From NCBI GenBank assembly GCA_023055505.1, contig JALIRH010000119.1:930001-994000 (forward strand): a stretch of 64,000 bases of DNA. Direction: 5' to 3'. Of this stretch, positions 59,036 to 64,000 are shown in pieces. The translations under genes and the position numbers were made by a program. The number at the start of each line of letters is the position of its first letter. The stretch's first letter is position 1. Below the pieces are notes generated by a model, which saw only the letters and a program-made list of their open reading frames with translations, ran no database searches and was not told the DNA's origin. This DNA is from Callipepla californica brunnescens. Its lineage: Eukaryota; Chordata; Aves; Galliformes; Odontophoridae.

Positions 59036-59554
59036 CAGAAAAGGCCTGAATCCATACAGCCTTTTCACTGTGAAAATCTGGGAGAGAAAATCTGGCTTAC
59101 CATGGAGATCTCAGCTTTAAGGAAATCTAAAAACAAAACAAAGCATGCAGTTCCCAGATTCCCAGCAACATTTTTCCCCATACTTTCACCACCATAGATT
59201 GAGAAGACCATTTGCTGGACTTACACAGTGTCAGCAGGGTGAACCACATTTGGTCAGTGCACAACATTAATTACCACTTGCTCCACAGGCACAGGACAGA
59301 CGGCCTCAGCGGTTAAGCACCCAGCCACTACAGGGATACACTTTCTGATTCACACTGCTGCAAAACGGCACCCATCTATTGTGCAAGTACCTGCTGTAAA
59401 CCGTAACACAGAAACTCTAGCAGCTACGGAAATCAGGAAAGAAATACTTCAAGAACTAATCAATACTTCTACTCAAAGGACGTATGAATATACTTCAAGT
59501 AGACTTCAGCTTCCAGGACCACGACATCCCAAGGTCCTGGAACAGAAAAACAAC
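59036..59554. other. Unique non-repetitive sequence left of the right-hand duplicate
   Basis: Ordinary mixed-base sequence that runs smoothly into the duplicated XPO1-like segment. It is probably downstream XPO1-like intron or flanking DNA that lies beyond the window on the left copy. I could not find the next XPO1 exon in it. Confidence 0.5.
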
Positions 59555-59775
59555 TCCGAATTTAATTCCAGAACTGGATCAAGAAATTAAGTCAGTGAGA
59601 TCAAGACATTCACCCAGACAGCCACAGCTCATCAACCTCACCTTCATTTCCACCCAACAGAATAATGCTATGTAAACTACATAGCATAACACGCCCTGCC
59701 CCCTTTCTTGCAATATCCTGAATATAAAATCCCTTTTCTTTTTTTTTCCGTTATCCAAAATTTACATAGGAATAC

Positions 59776-62489
59776 CTTCTTGATCATATTTAACGTACAC
59801 TCAAAAACAGCATCAAAGATCTGAGGTATTTCAGCAGCGATGTGCCCACCCAGCTTCTTTACAGCCACAGCCACAGCACCCAGTACTGCAGGCTCTCTAG
59901 CAGCTGGAACATTTCTCTGGTAGTCAATGAGAGCGGCACCCAACAAGGGAGGAACAAAGTTTTCAGCAACCTACATCAAGAGCAAGACATGCTTAGAGCA
60001 GTGCAGTTACCCAACAAAGCCTCACACAGCAGTTGGGAAAGAAGCTAAAAATGAACTTACACGCCCACATGCTTCCCACACACTGTGTTCATCCAGCAGT
60101 GCTTGCCTGAGGGCTCTCCTACACCTTCCTGCTTCCCCTTAGGACTGCTCTCAGCTGACACTACCTGAAGCACTCAAAACACAGCTCAGGCCTACCCCTG
60201 TATGATCACAGCTTATCATCCTTCCTGCAGATATTGCAGTTCTGAAGCCAGTTCTTGTGAACAGAACAGTGTTAACTGCACTGCAGCAAAAGAGCAGAGT
60301 TCCTCCTGAATGTGTCCTATCAACTCTTTGGATGCCATATTTACTTACCATCTGAGGATCGTTGGACCTGCTCACCCAGCCAGAAATCAGTTCTAAAGTT
60401 TCCCTTTTTACAGTCCTCATCCTTCTAACCAAGGGCTGCTTGGTTTCCACTTCGCCTGAAAGGTAGCAAAGCTGCACTGAATCTGGGTTAAGATGCGTCA
60501 ACAAACAGATTCCCCTCAACTCCTTCCAGAAGATTGAGAATGTTTCATTTTTATACCCAAATGACAAAGAAGGAAGATCTCTCGTTCATATTATGCAGAT
60601 TAAAACCATTTTCCCATTACTTCAGCTCCATGGATCCAAGTTGCAATTTAGTATTCCAGTGCTACTGCTGACAGCACACTCTGCCAGTACAACTCAGAAA
60701 CAATGCTGCAGCTTCTTTTTCAAGGAAGGGAATGTTCCTTCAGCTCTCAGGATCATGCTTACCTCTGGCTCTCACTGCGTGATGAGAAGAACCAACCTAT
60801 ACAGTGTTCTAAAGCACGCTCCTGATTTGGTCACAAACATAATTGTTCCAACTTGTCTTTACTACAAGGAGCCTAATTCTTACTTCATTTTCTCACGTCC
60901 AAGTCCATGCAAGTCTCGTCAGTAGAACTTGCCCTAACTGAGTGCACAGACACACACTCATAACAGTACATCCAAGGAAAACCTCACCAGACTGCAGCCA
61001 GGGAAACAAAGGCAGAACTGCTCCTGCTGCCATCAGAGATAACAACTGTGAGAACACACTCTGAGCCGAGTGCCATCTCAATAGCTGTTGCTCGAGTAAA
61101 ATCTCACCACTACAAGTCCTAGCAACTGCTTCCTATTTCTCTCGTTGTGTTTTCTTTTTGTTTTAAGCACCTTCTGGCAATTAGAGCTGCAGAATCAAAA
61201 GAATGCATTAAGTTCTGAGAAGCTACGTCAAGGTGTATTCATTGCATGGGTAAGAAAGTCTGTCAGAACACAGCTCCAATAACCGAGTCACTTCATTCCT
61301 CAAGGGATGCTCCAGCAGCACATTCTACTTGGATATCACAGACCCAATTTTTTCCAGGTAACAGTGGTTAGGTAACTCGAGTAGCTCCTAATTCCTCCTC
61401 AGTGATTACCAGTCTAGTTTGTGACAAATCTGAGGCGCCTTCACTGAAGTTACACTTCTGTAAGAAAGCTGTTTCAGTAGTAGAATATCACCAAACCAAA
61501 ACTCTGCCAACGTCCTAGGGTCTTTTCTTATCTAAAACGATGAAGTCAGAACTTACAACTGTGTCTCCACAAGACTGCTATTAGTCAGCAGTCTCCGGTA
61601 CCCTTCCTAAACTCACACTTGAAGAGCTTTCCTCCTTCCGGAATCAGAGTTTCTTTGAACAAAACATCTGGCTAACAAAAACAAGAACCTAAGCAAGCAC
61701 ATTTTCAGGCATTCTCTTGCCCAAACGCACACACAAAGAAGCAACCAAAACCACCACCACCAACAGACACGCAATGAGATAAGCCCAGCAAATTCACAAC
61801 CTGATCACATGCACTGCCCATCCCGCTGTTAGGAAGGACGTGCAATTTCTTACCGTCAGCCTCAAGAGCTGCAGACATGTTTTCACTTGGGCACTTGGAC
61901 ATATTCAGCATATCTAAATCAATTCTTCCCAGCTGAATCACAAAGGGGCGGCCAGCTGCTTTCCATGCCCTTACGCTGCTTTTCAGAATGCTACCAAGCT
62001 GCGTAACGGCTTCAGGATCCTTCAGAACATCAACATTCTGTGGAAAAGAACTGAGCTAACTCCAGTCAGTCAACGAAAACGCCATTTATCTTCTAATACA
62101 AAAACGGTCACTTTCACGTTTAGGGTTATCTTACACGCTGTGTTAAAGCATGTTCTGTCAAGTTCTTCAACTGGATTTAAACCAGTCTCAGTTGTTTAGG
62201 TCTCCTTCAACACTTCTACTGCCAGATCAACCATTGCTTTATAAAAGTTCAGCACAGCCAAGTTCACTTCATTCCACAGATAAAAAAAAAATGGAATAAC
62301 AACAAACATTCAGCACTTTTACTTTAGTTGAATACACAAAATGTACCGTCTGACTTTTGTTGCCTGCCGAATTCTGCAGTCCTATACTGGATTAGGGAGC
62401 AGCATGTGTTTTTCTATCAGATGCTCCTGTACAGTCCGGTCTGTCTGCGCCCCAACCACGTATCCTACTGCTCCACAGAACGGATGCAC
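59776..62489 (-). pseudogene. XPO1: Exportin-1-like partial gene, right copy, with a nonsense codon
   Basis: The same four exons as the left copy: 62355-62489 (135 bp, full length), 61854-62037, 60349-60455 and 59776-59970. Splice sites are the same. The first exon keeps the 12 codons missing from the left copy, but one of them is TAG (62382-62384), at the position of a Trp that is conserved in exportin-1. I found only one other exon difference between copies by eye, a silent TGC/TGT Cys change in the last exon. The stop would truncate any product early in the first visible exon unless that exon is skipped, which would keep frame because it is 135 bp long. Confidence 0.83.
60456..61853 (-). 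other. Intron of the XPO1-like gene, right copy
   Basis: Near-identical to 902-2299. No other feature seen. Confidence 0.7.
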
Positions 62490-62670
62490 CTGATTGAAAA
62501 ACAAGAAGTCCAACAGAAAGTTAAGGAAGACTAACCCAAAATGTACAGCGTTCAGGTAGTAAAAGTTCAAAATGGCTTTCCAATGACTAAATACCCACTT
62601 CCCACCTCAGTTCACAAGATCCTTCTCCATCCTTTCCTTCCTTACTCCACATTTAAAGCAAGCCTCTGCT

Positions 62671-63183
62671 CCCCTCCAATACAGGCAGGAAATTAGAAGT
62701 GCAAACGCCCAGCTCCAACTTAGACTGGCTACTGCAGTAAAGCAGAGCAAAAAATCCTTTTACAAATATATTAACAGTAAAAGAACTAAGGAGAATTTCT
62801 CTCCTTTACTTGATGCGGCAGGGAATGGAACCACAGAGGATAAGGAAAAGGCTGAGGTTCTCAATGCCTTCTTCACGTCTCTCTTTAATAGACAGATCAG
62901 TTAACTCAGGATACTTTTTGCCCTGACCTGGAAGTCTGGGACGAAGCGCATCATACACCCCCTGTGATCCTAGCAGAGACAGTCAGAGACCTGCTCCTCC
63001 ATCTGAACTGCCGCAAGTCCATGGGACCAGATGGGATCCAACCAAGGGTGCTGAGGGAGCTGGCAGAGGTGATTGCCAAGCCGCTTTCTGTCATCTATCA
63101 GCATTCCTGGTCATCTGGAGAGGTCCCATAAGATTGGAGGCTTGCCGATGTGACTCCCATCTACAAAAAAGACCGTAAGGAAG
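62671..63183 (+). mobile_element. CR1 LINE fragment, right copy
   Basis: Same CR1 ORF2 piece as at 3080-3592. One C-to-T change near 63129 turns the Gln codon of EVPQDW into TAA, so the frame is shorter here. Cut by the LTR at 63184. Confidence 0.87.
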
Positions 63184-63444
63184 TGTCATGGTTTTATGAT
63201 TTTTTGGTACTGGTATTCCACATCATGGCATCATGTGGTGCATTGGGAGTCAGGGAGAAAACTACATTCCCCAGAGGACTTGGCAATGCTTTGTATTTTT
63301 TCACGTGTTTTCCGCTCAGAGGGAACAGATAAAAACTCTCTGCGGTCACGGGACATTCTCTCTTTCCTCTAGGATCACTTAGGAGTGGGTGCTCGCTGCC
63401 GTCCGCCTTCAGCGTTAGCGCAAGGCCTTCGGTTTATCAGGCAC

Positions 63445-63479
<35 letters not shown>

Positions 63480-63722
63480 TACTCGTTTTGTTTGATTCAT
63501 TGGGCTTAATTCCAAATTGTATTGCATTATACTGTGTTATTTACTTCCTGATGTCTTATTTAGTAAATTAGCTTTTCCCCCTCAGATCGTTGCCGCTGTT
63601 TTGTTTTGGGGCTTATCTCCCTTTTTCCCTTTCCCCCTTCCCCTTGTCCGGGGTGTGGGCCTGTGGGTCTCCTTCCTCGGTTGTCGCAGGGCCGGGCTGA
63701 ACCGGCTCACAAACCCCTGACA
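63184..63722 (+). mobile_element. 5' LTR of class III/ERVL-like provirus, right copy
   Basis: Same ends and same CR1 flank as the LTR at 3593; 539 bp, differing chiefly by a shorter (CT)n tract. The tRNA-Lys-type primer-binding site follows at 63727-63744. Confidence 0.9.
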
Positions 63723-63955
63723 TTTTTGGCGCCCAACGTGGGGCACAACCAGCTGCCTTAGCCAGGCAGAGACAAACTTTTAGAGTACATCTCTGTCTGT
63801 TGTTAACAAGCTTATCTGTACTGCAAGTGCTGTACAGCAAAACATGACCTTGAAGTCCGGGCGTACTGTCAGTTGTTTTGGGATATCTGTAAACTTCTTT
63901 TGGGTACTGCCAGATTGTTTTAGTACAAGAAAAAAAAAATAATAATAATAAAAAG

Positions 63956-64000
63956 ATGTCTTTTCTGTTTCTGTTAAAACTGCCCTTACAGGGATTGTAC
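63956..64000 (+). CDS. ERV leader membrane ORF, right copy (cut by window end)
   Basis: The same ATG and first codons as the ORF at 4369 are present. The rest lies beyond the window. Confidence 0.45.
   Translation, partial: MSFLFLLKLPLQGLY

Larger units (their letters stand above)
59555..64000. repeat. Right copy of the 4.4-kb direct repeat
   Basis: Matches 1-4413 with few substitutions (for example the agccagggag/agtcagtgag difference near the start), plus 36 bp near 62369-62404 absent from the left copy and a shorter (CT)n tract in the LTR. It runs off the window end. Confidence 0.97.

Overview
This window looks like bird genomic DNA, most likely chicken (Gallus) or a close relative. The grounds are a CR1 LINE fragment, several ERVs and solo LTRs of avian type, GC-rich minisatellites and long degenerate TTAGGG-type blocks. 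No bacterial-style operon, rRNA or tRNA gene was seen. Almost all of it is repeat DNA with a subtelomeric or microchromosome-end character.

Layout: (1) 1-3080 holds four minus-strand exons of an exportin-1 (XPO1)-like gene. A CR1 fragment follows, into which a plus-strand class III/ERVL-like provirus is inserted (3593-8017: LTR, PBS, leader ORF, gag, pro, RT, start of RNase H). (2) 8018-15352 is a 33-bp minisatellite. (3) 15353-21075 is an 8-bp satellite with two solo LTR insertions. (4) About 21076-32130 is degenerate TTAGGG-type repeat with a solo LTR. (5) 32131-36519 is a GC-rich island with a housekeeping-type promoter, exon-like fragments, several minisatellites and four copies of a module carrying a CTCF-like motif. 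(6) 36520-40890 is a minus-strand alpharetrovirus-like ERV (LTR, env, IN, RT, end of pro). (7) 40699-55063 is three tandem copies (two full, one partial) of a 5.3-kb unit of CCCTAA-type and then TTAGGG-type sequence. Each unit starts with a piece of the ERV protease. (8) 55064-57665 is a minus-strand class I (gamma-like) ERV. (9) 57666-59035 is CCCTAA-type repeat. (10) 59555-64000 repeats the first 4.4 kb of the window almost base for base, so the window spans one period of a direct repeat of about 59.55 kb.

No set of genes works together here. The coding content is one partial, duplicated host gene (XPO1-like), one possible short host gene start near 33.4 kb, and broken retroviral genes. The main interest is structural: large-scale duplication, telomere-like units with switched orientation, an ERV fragment at each unit joint, and CTCF-like sites carried inside a minisatellite.
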